Shown: positions 1 through 10,263 of the stretch, one piece after another
Layout of the letters: every line of letters starts with the position of its first letter
Position numbering within the stretch: the stretch's first letter is position 1
Source of the DNA: Bolinopsis microptera
Taxonomy: Eukaryota; Ctenophora; Tentaculata; Lobata; Bolinopsidae
Assembly (NCBI RefSeq): GCF_026151205.1
Contig: NC_087072.1
Span: 11,880,169 to 11,944,168 of the forward strand
Direction of reading: 5' to 3'
Length of the DNA stretch: 64,000 nucleotides
Notes under the pieces: generated by a model
Seen by the model: the letters and a program-made list of their open reading frames with translations, nothing else
The model's database searches: none
What the model was told of the DNA's origin: nothing
Translations under genes and position numbers: made by a program

Positions 1-642
1 AAAGAGTGAGATTTTTAAATAAAATTAAATAAAAATAAATTTAAATAAATTGGTAAATCACAATGGAATTTTATTTATTCACACGGTTCCGTTAGCATTT
101 CCAAATTTATACATTATCGATAATAATCACGAATCAAAACAACCTAAAATTACGCTTATTTAATTTGGAAACAAAATAAAAACGGTCACATAAACACCAG
201 TAACTTCATTTTTGTGATTTATTTTAAATCAAATGAAAAGTAAATAAATAGATAAAAGAATTATTTTATATGACAACTAATCTCTGAAAACTCCCAATAA
301 AAGTATTAAAAAACACATATAAATTAAAAATTGGTCAAATGTTACTCGTCAGTTCTCCATTCCAATTGCAATCTCTATTGATTACAGGTCAGTCATGTGT
401 CGGTTGGTGTCATTAATTATAATATAGTTTAGAATCTTAATTTTGGAAATATTTGTCCCTTGATTCAAGAGAAAAAAGTGTTACATGGTTACATGGTTAA
501 GTTTTAGCATTTTTCTAATGAGATGACGTTTAGCAGACCATACGTCTCCACAAATTTCTGTCTCAAACATGGCTTGGTGCTGAAAATGGTTAAATTTTAG
601 GTTGTATTTGTAATTATTGTGGTTATATTTCAATGTTTACGG
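1..642. other. AT-rich stretch without a recognisable gene
   Basis: I see no splice-bounded open frame, RNA gene or tandem array. The base composition is strongly A+T. It lies downstream of the minus-strand cyclin gene and may include its 3' flank. Confidence 0.5.
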
Positions 643-809
643 TACCTTATCGGACGTTATTTGACCGGACATTAAAATGAACGCTCGAAGGCATTCATTT
701 ATGATTTAATGTATTTAATTTAACTACCTTGTCGGACTTTATTTGAATGGACATTAAAATGAACGCTAGGGTCCAATTAATGCGCGTTCAAATAAAGTCA
801 GATAAGGTA
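643..809. mobile_element. MITE with pogo-like TACCTTATC ends
   Basis: The left end reads TACCTTATCGGACGTTATTT and the right end is its inverted complement, ending in GATAAGGTA. The same ends and the same internal motifs (ATGAACGCTCGAAGG and ATGAACGCTAGGG) bracket the larger element at 12971-13869, which encodes a transposase fragment. A second, nested left-type terminus starts at 726, so 726-809 alone could also be a short hairpin element. If TA is the target duplication, the terminal repeat proper starts CCTTATCGG. This is inferred to be a non-autonomous derivative of the 12971-13869 family. Confidence 0.75.
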
Positions 810-1004
810 TATAGTATATACAGGAAACCAAAATAATATAATTATAAACATACTAAAACCCGTTCATGAGGGGAAGATTAGGGAAATTTCAAGTTTTGTT
901 CTCGTTTTCTCTTTTGAATGACTCACTCAAAACGTTAAATTTAAACATAAAAGTTAAAATTAAAGAATTCCATTTCACTTATTTAAACCAGCAAAAGGTA
1001 TATC

Positions 1005-3119
1005 TCACCAGATGTATTGGAATTTGCGTTGGTTGAAAACCCTGTAAGCGGTGGTAACCTTGTCTGAGTTCCTGCTGTGCTCAGCTGCTCTCCTGTTCGC
1101 ATTGAACAGAGCATGACTCACAAAGTATACTGCCATCTTGATCTCTTCCAGTAAGTATCCACTATGTGGAGTTAGCAGTCAGTTAGGAAACAAGATGCTA
1201 GAGAGCTGTTCTTTCTATTTAACAATATATATATATATTATATATATATTTATATGAATACACGAATCAAGTTATCTCAACGCTTTGTGAGATATGATTG
1301 ACGAAGTACGTGAAAACTTACGAGTAAGTGGTTTGTTTGCTTGACCAAGCTTCCGCTTCTGAGTATCCCATTATTCTTCTGGCTAAGAAACAGATTGCTG
1401 CAGCCAACATACTTTGAGGTCCCGAACAGTGACCCTGATACCTGGAGTTACTATGGTTACTATGGTTACTATGGTTACTATGGTTACTATGGTTACTATG
1501 GTTACTATGGTTACTATGGTTACTATGGTTACTATGGTTACTATGGTTACAGTGACTCTGATACCTGGAGTTACTATGGTTACTCCAGATGTGTCTGGTT
1601 AGTAATAGTGAAATAGTCGTACTGTCCAGTAAAAAACCTGACGACCAAGGTGGAGAGATATTTGGAGATGTTGTGTGTCTCCATGTTAGTGCCGCTAATA
1701 CTGTTGTACCTTCTTACAAACAGCATCAAGTGAGGCGTTACCATCTGGGGTGGTTACTATGGTTACTATGGTTACTATGGTTACTATGGTTACTATGGTT
1801 ACTATGGTTACCATGATTACCATGGTAACTATGGTTACATAATACATAGTCATCATTTACACTTTTATCCAAATTGGACAAAAAATGGTTGAGTTACATT
1901 TCAAAGTTAAACTGGGAAGTCTGCGAGAATTCTAGATAGTCAATCTGTTAAATTATTTGATAAACGTCGACCAATTTGGTGGGCTCTAATAAATTAAATC
2001 GGTACTTTTGAGATTTAGCATATCCTTAATCATTAAAGGTGATGGATAGCACTTACTTCATAGTTAAGAGCTACCAGTATCTTCTTCTCGTAGGATTTAA
2101 TGGCAGCAACTGAGGTTCCTGGTGCTATCTCTACGATATCGTCTATTGGGATCGCTTGTACTTCCTCCATCTGCAGAGGTTTACTCAGTTGAGGAATTGA
2201 TCTGTTATTTAGAATATCAGTTTCATTCTGATATTTGATCGGTTAGACAAAGTAAAATGAAACCTTGGCAGCAAGAAAGAGACAGGTTCCAGTGAGAGGT
2301 TGTATATCATCCAGAGAATATTCCAGAGTCCTGAGAGCCTTGTCTAGGTATAAAACAGCGGTGAAGAAGGTGTCTGTCGCTAGTTTCCAAGTGAAACACA
2401 CCTCAGTTAACCAATCCACACACCCTACCCTCAACGTGGCGATGTCTTGTAACCTGGGGAATGGAATTGTTAACCAGTTCACTCAACCTACTCTCAATTA
2501 GCAATGCTACTATCTGGTAATATATCATTCTTGTCAATGTTATTTTTAATTACACTAAACCAGGTGTTTTATGACGGCCAGAGTCCAGAGCAGTGCTCTA
2601 ACATGTTTCCCCAATCATATAGCAAAGTCAGTTTCTTACCTTGCTTACTTGTGCCTGCCATATTACCAGTTCGAGCATTTTCCGAGCCTAAACATTCTTC
2701 GTTGCCATAGAGTTTATTCAAGTTCCCTTCTTGAATGATTATTTGATGAAAGTTTCAAATCAAATAGAATACGGTTTCCAAGTTTAAACTTTGTACCATA
2801 AATTACCTTGCAGCCATAACCCACTTATGTTCTCTAATCGCAGACTCGTTTTTAAAGATCTCTTTACAGTACTCTCCACATACGTCCGGATCATCATTGT
2901 CGTCAATATCCGGCTCGGTCTGTTCCCAGTCCATAGCTTCAGTCTCCTCTTTGGCCGTAACACGTGGTTTTGCTATGCCACTAATGTCACGTGGTTTTGC
3001 TAGGTCAGTGCGCGGCTTTCTATCCACCAAACCTTTCATTTCGTGCCGCGTATTTTGGTGGGTTGTGCACTGGAAGGAGACGTTATTGTGCGGGGGGGGG
3101 GGGGGGACGTTATCGTGCC

Positions 3120-3150
<31 letters not shown>

Positions 3151-3269
3151 TTAAGATGTAATCATAGTCATAATGTTAACATTTTCTTTATTAACTGTTT
3201 ACTGTTTGCTGTATATTGTATAACTCTTAATTTTACCTCGCCGAAAACTGTTTGTAGCCGGTCAGCCAT
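1005..3269 (-). CDS. Divergent G2/mitotic-type cyclin (A/B class), 7 exons
   Basis: Exons on the minus strand are 3269-3237, 3069-2807, 2453-2264, 2170-2057, 1744-1584, 1441-1322 and 1161-1005. All introns are GT-AG, the phases are consistent, and the protein is 345 aa. It starts MADRLQTVFGE. An acidic linker is followed by EYCKEIF, the usual lead-in to the cyclin box. The N-terminal fold shows GCVDWLTEV and, across an exon junction, FLAAK-MEEV, matching the (I/V)DWLxEV and ASKxEE positions of A/B cyclins. The C-terminal fold shows HNISKYLSTL, SMLAAAICFLA and GYLLEEIKMAV. Cyclins bind and activate a CDK and specify substrates at G2/M. The MRAIL-type docking motif before DWL is replaced (TLRVG), and only weak RxxL matches exist for a destruction box, so the subfamily (A, B or B3) is uncertain. 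Introns 4 and 5 contain 9-bp minisatellites. Confidence 0.85.
1442..1583 (-). repeat. 9-bp minisatellite filling cyclin intron 5
   Basis: The plus strand repeats GGTTACTAT. Read on the coding (minus) strand each unit is GTAACCATA, identical to the donor of exon 5 (CTGGA|GTAACCATA). The intron also holds a near copy of the exon-6 acceptor (CTCCAGGTATCAG...) at about 1559-1574, close to the donor, while the true one lies at 1441. The whole intron is made of this material. Confidence 0.9.
1748..1832 (-). repeat. 9-bp minisatellite at the 3' end of cyclin intron 4
   Basis: GGTTACTAT units, decaying to ATGGTTACCATGATTACC, abut the acceptor of exon 5 (CCCCAG at 1745-1750). Exon 5 is therefore flanked on both sides by the same 9-mer. 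Confidence 0.85.
3092..3147 (+). repeat. Paired long poly-G tracts
   Basis: Two G runs (about 15 and 29 nt) are separated by ACGTTATCGTGCC, a copy of the flank on the left. They lie in cyclin intron 1 on the template strand, so the transcript would carry C runs. Confidence 0.9.
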
Positions 3270-3840
3270 ATTTTTACTGTAAAAGTTTTGATAATACAGT
3301 CTCTTTTATGTTAAGTTCTCTCTTCTCCAATAAGGTCGTTGGAAAAGGGGCGATATCTAAAGTAAGAGCCGGTATCAATATAAATGTGGCAGAGAAAAAC
3401 TGTTATGGGCAACCAATAAAATGTTAAAACAAACTGTAATGGACGGCTAAAAACTGATCTTTAGATGGTTTTATAAGATAAAGCGTTATCAATATCTTTT
3501 AGCGTAATCGCACATTTCCCAGTGTAGGTATGTACGTGGGCTTAAACAGAGATCACTTAAGTTTATATCGATACCTACTTAATCCAGATAAGACTATGTG
3601 CCGTTGCTGCAATATGTAATGTTAGTGAATATCTAGTTAATATCTTGTTAAACTAAAAAAAACTAAATATAAAGCCAGGAAAGAGTCTATGACAGCCAGA
3701 CTAAGAGAGTTTTGTGAACGTAGTAAATATATAATTATACTTACAGGGGGGGGGGGGGGGGGGGGGGGGTTATAAAAAAAAAAGAAAAGATGAATTGTGG
3801 TTGCTAAAATGACGAATACATTGATATTATAAAAGTGTTT
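3270..3840. other. Upstream flank of the cyclin gene
   Basis: No further gene is visible. It contains a 24-nt G run at 3746-3769. The cyclin promoter should lie in its first few hundred bases, but no decisive element is seen. Confidence 0.5.
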
Positions 3841-5390
3841 TCAGTATATCTCGGTTCAGTGAACCTCCACTTGAGCCGTTTGTTGGCAGTCCTCAGCCAC
3901 TCAACAATCCCATCACATCCTTTGAAGTGGAACAAGCTGCCAAAAAGCTAAGAAATGGTAAGGCTGTTGGTCCTGACGGTATTCCAAACGAATTCCTTAA
4001 ACACTCCCCACCTATTTTCTATTCTACATTTGCACAGCTGACCAATCAATCCTTTGAACGTCATGAAGTATGAACATGTACCTTCATTCACTGAAGGATT
4101 CCTTACCCGGGGTAATACCCCACTTCAAAAACCTGGTAAGGCACGTGGACCTTTAAAAAGTCTGCGCCCTCTTTGTTTTTTAAACGGCACCAGGAAGATA
4201 TTGTCCATGATAGTCCTTAGACGCACTCAAAGACAAGTTTCTCAGTACACAGGACCTTGGCAAAATGCCTACAAGCCTGGCCATAGCTGTGCAAATATTG
4301 TTTGGACACAACGGATCCTAGTTTCAGTTGTGAAGGAAAAACGCTGGTCTCTACACAAAATGGGTATTGATATGTCATCTGCATTCGACACCATTAAGAG
4401 ATCAGTTTTGCTAGAACTTCTTGCTGATGCTGGTTGTAGTGAAGACGACATCCGACTGGTAAGGTACCTACTCTCATGTACCAAACTGAAGATTAAAGTG
4501 AGGTCTACCATATCAGGGGAGATCATTGTCACGATAGGTGCGTTCCAAGGTGATAGTTTGTCTGGAAACCTTTTCACCCTTTATTTGGCTGGCGCACTTT
4601 ACCACCTTCGTGCCTTTATGTCTTATCTAAGACCCAACCCTCCGTTTGCTGAAAACCTGCTACCTCTTGAGTGGGAGTACGCAGATGACGCAGACTTCAC
4701 AGATGAGGATAAAAAGAATTTGGAGTCCATGTTACCAATATGCAATATATTGGAGGAGTGGAATCTTTTTGTCAACGAATCAAAAACAGAGTTCACACAT
4801 ATCTATCTGGCCGAGAAGAACGAAGTTGATGACAAAGGAGAGCCACTTCGAGGAAGAGAGCCCTGGAGATCATCTATCTCACTTGGTTCCAAATTGTGCA
4901 GCAACGAGGACTGAGTAAACTGGATATTTGCCACAAAAAGCATCTGAGGCAAATCATCAGAATGACTTACCCTAATATGATAAAAAACGACACCCTTTAC
5001 AAGAGATGTGAAGTGGTTCCACTCAGTGAGCGTGTTGCATGTGCACGATGGAGGATGCTCGGACATGTCCTTCGCAGTGATAACAACTCACCTGCACAGC
5101 TTGCATTGCACTTCGCAGTAGAGAGTCAGAGTACTAAAAAGGGTAGAGTAGGCAGACACCAGTCGAACTTGCTTAGGACTATTAAATTTGATTTAGGTAG
5201 TAGGAACATTCCATTTGTAAATACAGACGATTTGTACAATTTAAGACTTTTAGCCTCTGATAGAGCGGGATGGAAGAAATTGTTATAGCTTGTGTATCAG
5301 TATTTCTTTTTTTCTGGCTACTTATCAGATCTTTAAGATGTTCATTTATGTTCTATTTTTGATTTGAATAAAGTTGTATAATAAATAATG
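3841..5390 (+). mobile_element. Broken non-LTR retrotransposon (RT domain)
   Basis: A 5'-truncated LINE fragment. At 3841-4064 a frame encodes the lead-in with AAKKLRNGKAVGPDGIPNEF. A frameshift near 4050 moves to 4054-4914, which shows MGIDMSSAFDTIKR (motif A), GAFQGDSLSG (motif B), EYADDADF (catalytic YADD, motif C) and NESKTEF. A further deletion or frameshift near 4905 joins the C-terminal part in 4896-5288 (RARWRMLGHVLR-type tail). The 3' end is AT-rich with AATAAA at about 5368. The frame breaks mean it is not autonomous. The clade is not certain. Confidence 0.88.
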
Positions 5391-5787
5391 TTGTTAACGG
5401 GTGATACTCGTAAAATATTTGTTTCGACGAGTCCAACTCGGCGCGCGTCCTGGTAGGTTATAAAACTACTAATGTTGTTGGTGTTTTTTTTCTTCAGAAC
5501 ACACCTCTATGAATATGAAATTGGACTGGTACAGGTAAGGGGTTTGAAGCGCTGTCCTCGCGCTAGACCCATGTTTCTCTACCGATCATGTTACAGCCTA
5601 CCGCCCACTCAAAAACAATCACTCCAAGTTCATTTTCGAAAGAAACCCGAGTATCGCAAATCCACCAAAAGAGGACTTTCTTATTCACAACGGTTTCAAG
5701 AAACGAATTCCTCCGCAATCAACACAACCCATCGGGAGTAAAATATTCACATCCTGTATCAACACTTCTCGGAAATTATAATTTTAT

Positions 5788-6390
5788 CGTGACCTAAAAT
5801 CCAAATTTAACAAAGAATATTTCCTAGACAGTGTCATTAAATATGCAGACCGTGCGAATATCACAACACTACGGATCAGTGCACATCGACTCGAAATTGA
5901 ACTTGGCCTATATAATCAAACTCCTCGCGATGAGCGAATATGCTCCTGGTGCAATATAGTCTTAGGTTCTGGTATCATTGAGAGTGAAGACCACTTCCTT
6001 AACCATTGTGATCTTAACGCTGCATCGAGGCGAAAAGTCCTAGACAAGATCCAGTCAATCATATCAAATCCAAACACACCATCTGCGACATTTTATCTTG
6101 TTCACACTGTCATCCCTGGAGCAAACGTCCTCAAACTCATCAGCAACAACAGTGAAATCATTGAATTAATCACGAACGAAAGTCAAGTCCACCTCACGAG
6201 AGTCGTTGCTAGATTTGCCACTACGTGTTTTAACAACCGCAAGAAATTCGTCGACTCTCTGGCCAGTACTGAGTACATGAACATTGAACATCACTGTACC
6301 AGCGCTTTTTTTCTTTTTGCGCAACAACGAGTGCAAAGTGGCCTGGCTCAAGCATTACAGCATTACCAAAATATTTATTTTTCACTTTAG
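5788..6390 (+). pseudogene. C-terminal fragment of a second LINE polyprotein
   Basis: An open frame without a start codon encodes LRISAHRLEIELGLYN, then ERICSWCNIV and ESEDHFLNHC. This matches the cysteine/histidine-containing C-terminal tail found after the RT domain in several LINE families (RISxHxLxIExG...ERxCxxC...ExxxHFLxxC). The preceding 5472-5760 frame is probably the same remnant shifted in frame. It is not joined to the RT fragment just upstream. Confidence 0.65.
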
Positions 6391-7381
6391 TTTAAGTTAT
6401 ATTAATATAATAAATTTAAATCTTATGATATTGTTATTATCTTAACAGTTACTACTGTAACTTAAGATTTTAAATTTGTATTCCTTGTATTCCTTTGTAT
6501 TCCTTCTACATTCTAAGTCTACAGCTCCGATGACATGATGAATCTCAGCAATTGCTATTGTTTCGATCTCCATACCGCCAAGGTGCTACCGAAAAAGTTA
6601 AACGAAATTGATTGAACGACCATGTCAGGACTCCCGTGGTCTTTTTTCATGCACAAATTTAAAGAATTAGAACACGTGACATGTTAAGTTGGTCACGTGA
6701 CCCTGATGTAATGCTGCTAGTGGCCGAGCTGGCCCCCTCATCTCAAGTAATCTGATTGTCAACGTTAAGATAAACATTTCATCGGCCTACTGGACGCTCA
6801 TACACTTAGTTCATACCCTCGTTCTTTGCCAAAGACTGCCAATGCTAAATTGCAGTTGTGGTATAAAATAGGAGACCCACTCAGCACCAAGCAGTCAAAG
6901 CCAATAATTTTTACCTTCGCGTTGATTGTGCAGTGTTTCCTACTTGAGTCGACTACAATGAAGTTTTGCGAATTTTCTTATCAGAGTGCTCGATATGCCA
7001 GCGAACTTTGCGCCCGGAGAAATCTCCGCTCCAAAGATAGTCCGACTAAGTGGTGGAATTTTAAGGTTATATTAACAAATTCAGTATAAACAGATTCAGA
7101 ACGGAATTAAGTAAAGATGATCATGATTCCACTTCCATGACAAAGTGACCAAACAAGTTTTTATATCGTAAATTCTTGCGGTTTTACCCAGCTTCCTATA
7201 AAATAGAAAGATTAAGGTTGTAACAGTTCATAGGTTGTTGGGGAGGGGGGGGGGGGGGGGGGTTGTACGCTCATACCCTCATCTTCAGGGACTACACAGA
7301 ATGGGCAAAATCTTATGGCCGCCCGCAATTATAACGAATAGAGTATACTCCCGTGGTTGTTAAAGTTAGCCTCAATTTCAG
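6391..7381. other. No recognised gene
   Basis: I see no supported exon. A poly-G run lies at about 7243-7262. The open frame at 6826-7089 has no family resemblance and no splice context. Confidence 0.4.
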
Positions 7382-7483
7382 GATACTGAAAGCAAGAAAG
7401 CCATTAAAGATGCCCTATCCGGGAGCGAAGACAGGATGTTTGATAAAATCAGGGTTCCTGAGCTACCAAGGATACGTAAAGAG
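7382..7483 (+). CDS. Orphan internal exon of an unknown plus-strand gene
   Basis: A 102-nt stop-free block is preceded by a strong acceptor (CCTCAATTTCAG) and followed by GAG|GTTTGT. It encodes 34 residues beginning DTESKKAIKDALSG and ending VPELPRIRKE, charged and protein-like. No partner exon was found on the plus strand nearby and no family is recognised. It could be a real exon of a gene with long introns, or chance. Confidence 0.35.
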
Positions 7484-7555
7484 GTTTGTACTCAAAATTC
7501 AACTAAAATAAATTTCACACATTAGAAAAAAATAATGACTTTATCTTACTATATC

Positions 7556-7760
7556 AACTGAAACTTTTTTGACTGGGTCAAATGCTTTAATGGCCTCCAA
7601 ATCAGCATGAAAAAATAAAAAATAAGCCAATGAATAGGAGTTTTAGAGCCCAAAATTTGGACCCCAGTTGGTGTCAAAAACGCGAATTAAATAGGTAATA
7701 ATTATTTCAGTCTCTTGAGTCTTGACACCATTTTATGGTTATACAGGTTCCTGCTAGTAA
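7556..7760 (+). mobile_element. Dispersed repeat, copy 1 (ends CCTGCTAG|T)
   Basis: Begins near ACTGAAACTTTTTTGACTGG and ends TTCCTGCTAG followed by T. Related copies lie at 12450-12665, 18323-18603 and 20362-20646. The shared 3' end CTAG|T, preceded by a short possible hairpin (GTCTT...AAGAC in one copy), resembles a Helitron terminus. However, two copies flank the Penelope element, so it could be a Penelope pseudo-LTR instead. Confidence 0.6.
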
Positions 7761-9806
7761 ACTTAAAGGGGTGACGATGTCGTAAGAAAACCATTAAACA
7801 TAATCTAAGCCACCATTTAAACAACTATCTTAAGGCCCTAAGGTCTGAAATTTCTATATCTTTTATGAGAGCATGCGTCATAAACTGGACCACTTAGGGA
7901 CCGTTCACATACTCTTATTGCTCGAGTTCAGGCCCAAAACTTCACGAAAAAAAGGGTTCCGGAAACAGAAAACCCCCTTCTGGACAATCCTTGAACCTGA
8001 CAAGACATTCGAACACTAACCTTCTAAACGACTACCGATTAGTCTAAATTCAAATTAAATTTTTTACAACCACCCAGTGTTGATATGAGTATAGTAGTAG
8101 TCCCACATTTAGTGAATATTAAATATGGCAGGTAGAGCGAGTGAGGAGAACAGTGAAGAGAGTCCACACTTTTACAAGCACTAAAGAACTTCGTGCCAAG
8201 TACGATTTGAAGGTTATCAAACTGCCATCCCTGCGCTGAACACAATACTCGTATTAAATGTGTCACATACTTTTGAAAATGTTTTCTTTAACATGGCACC
8301 ACCGGTTGAACTTTTTTATATTATAAGAGTTTCAGTATAATTTATTCACATTCACGAGTATTGTTCAGAACAGGAGAATGTAAATGATTGTATAGCTGGT
8401 AGCTTATAAAAGAAACTAACGAGTTTATACCCCGGGTTACAAAGACTATTCTTGCTTTTATAGTTATAGTGTATACTCATGACAAACATTGTGGACATTT
8501 TAAATTTCACAAATGTTACCGTTGTTACTCCTCAGATGTTTTGCGTTTACCGTTTTTGTTGTTGTATTTATTGATTGTGTTAAAAGTAAACATTTCTTTG
8601 TTTTTGGTAATGAAACTAATTTTAAATAGGTTATACTAACTTAACAGACTTGTTTAGTTAGATATGTCTGATAATCAACATATAAACATTTAAAAAAAAC
8701 CATTAATCCTTGGATATCAACATCCAAAAACTTGAAATTTTCATCTTACGGAGTACCTAGAATTCAAAATATGTAGGATTTGTTCAAAATATGAAATATA
8801 AGTGTTATATTGTAAATGTATAACATTGGTCGTTGAAAGATAAGTCTACAACGACATTACCACCTCCACCAAACAACTAGTTAAAACGCAGGGTCGACAA
8901 TTATCAACATCCATCAATCAACACTGGACAGTAAATGGTAAAGCCACCACTACTACTACAGTAGTGTCAGCTGTGAAACCGTCACGTACCGAGAGAATCG
9001 TACCGATAGAAATCAGAAATATCAGTGTTAGTTCATAGCAAAAAAAACCAATAAAACCCATCGCCCAACCAGTGACCAGAGGCATCATATATAATCGTAC
9101 TTTAAATCGTTTCCCGCACATATTCGAACTATTAGTTCAACTAACAGTCGTTTTCCGCACATTTCCGCACAATTTGGAGCTCCCCATATAATTTTACAAT
9201 TTTAGGTATAAAAAACCAACAATCTATCGAAAATTTGGGACGAGTTCTGGGTCGTCTTCAGTTAAAAATGATTAGAGCAACAAAGAGATCCTTGAAATAC
9301 CATTTCTTGTAACCAAGTTACTGTAGCCACTGTAATTGATCTGCCTACTGTCACTGATTATTCGACTGCTTTCACACTAATTTATTGCTATTATCATGGA
9401 TCGTTTTTGAAAACTTCCTGCACCATCCGATTCTAGCAGTAGTTTGCTAAACAAGAAGGTATTTTGGCTGCATTTAGGACTCAGGAATTTAGTTCTTCCC
9501 TTTATAAAAGTCTATGAAAGTGGAAAAAAACCATTGTGTAAACCGTGCAATTACTCATTCGTTTTCATAGAAAGAATTATTAAATAACCATTACGTAGTA
9601 ATGTTTGAGTAGCTTTCCAACACAAAAAGATCTAACTGAAAAAAATTCGCCGCACTTTTGCCGCACATTTCGCAAATATTCGCTGCACTCGAGCCGCTCT
9701 ATTCGCCAAATTTCCTGCACATTAAGCAAATTTAGGCAAGTACGGGATCACACTTTTCACAAAATTTGGCCGCACTTATATGTAATGTTGCCTTTACGCA
9801 GCTAAG
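7761..9806. other. No recognised gene; GCCGCACTTT-type motifs
   Basis: Mostly AT-rich unique-looking sequence. Around 9110-9170 and 9640-9780 a degenerate motif (CCGCACATTT, GCCGCACTTT) recurs several times without a regular period. Confidence 0.4.
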
Positions 9807-10190
9807 CAACCACTCACTCAACCACTCACTCAACCACTCACTCAACCACTCACTTAACCACTCACTCAACCACTCACTCAACCACTCACTCAACCACTCA
9901 CTCAACCACTCACTCAACCACACACTCAACCACTCACTCAACCACTCACTCAACCATTCACTCGACCATTCACTCAACCACTCACTCAACCACTCACTCA
10001 ACCACTTACTAAACCAATCACTCAACCACTCACTCAACCACTCACTCAACCACTCACTCAACCACTCACTCAACCACTCTCTCAACCACTCACTCAACCA
10101 CTCACTCAACCACTCACTCAACCACTCACTCAACCACTCACTCAACCACTCACTCAACCACTCACTCAACCACTCACTCAACCACTCACT
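9807..10190. repeat. 12-bp minisatellite AACCACTCACTC
   Basis: About 32 units, nearly perfect. The 12-bp period keeps two opposite-strand frames open (repeating NHSL and SEWL peptides), which is a consequence of the period and not evidence of a protein. It lies beyond exon 5 of the unknown minus-strand gene, probably in its next intron. Confidence 0.95.
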
Positions 10191-10263
10191 GATAAGACTA
10201 TTTGACTACGTCAGATTTGCGCCGTTGCTTGGGGGGTGAGGAGGTGGTCCCAGTCTTTCTCAC

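Noticed and set aside
1341-1816. YYG-repeat and WLL-repeat ORFs
   Set aside because: They are the 9-bp intronic array of the cyclin gene read in other frames.
9732-10239. Two long opposite-strand ORFs (SEWL and NHSL repeats)
   Set aside because: Both are products of a 12-bp period that cannot generate stops; no start context, composition or homologue supports a protein.
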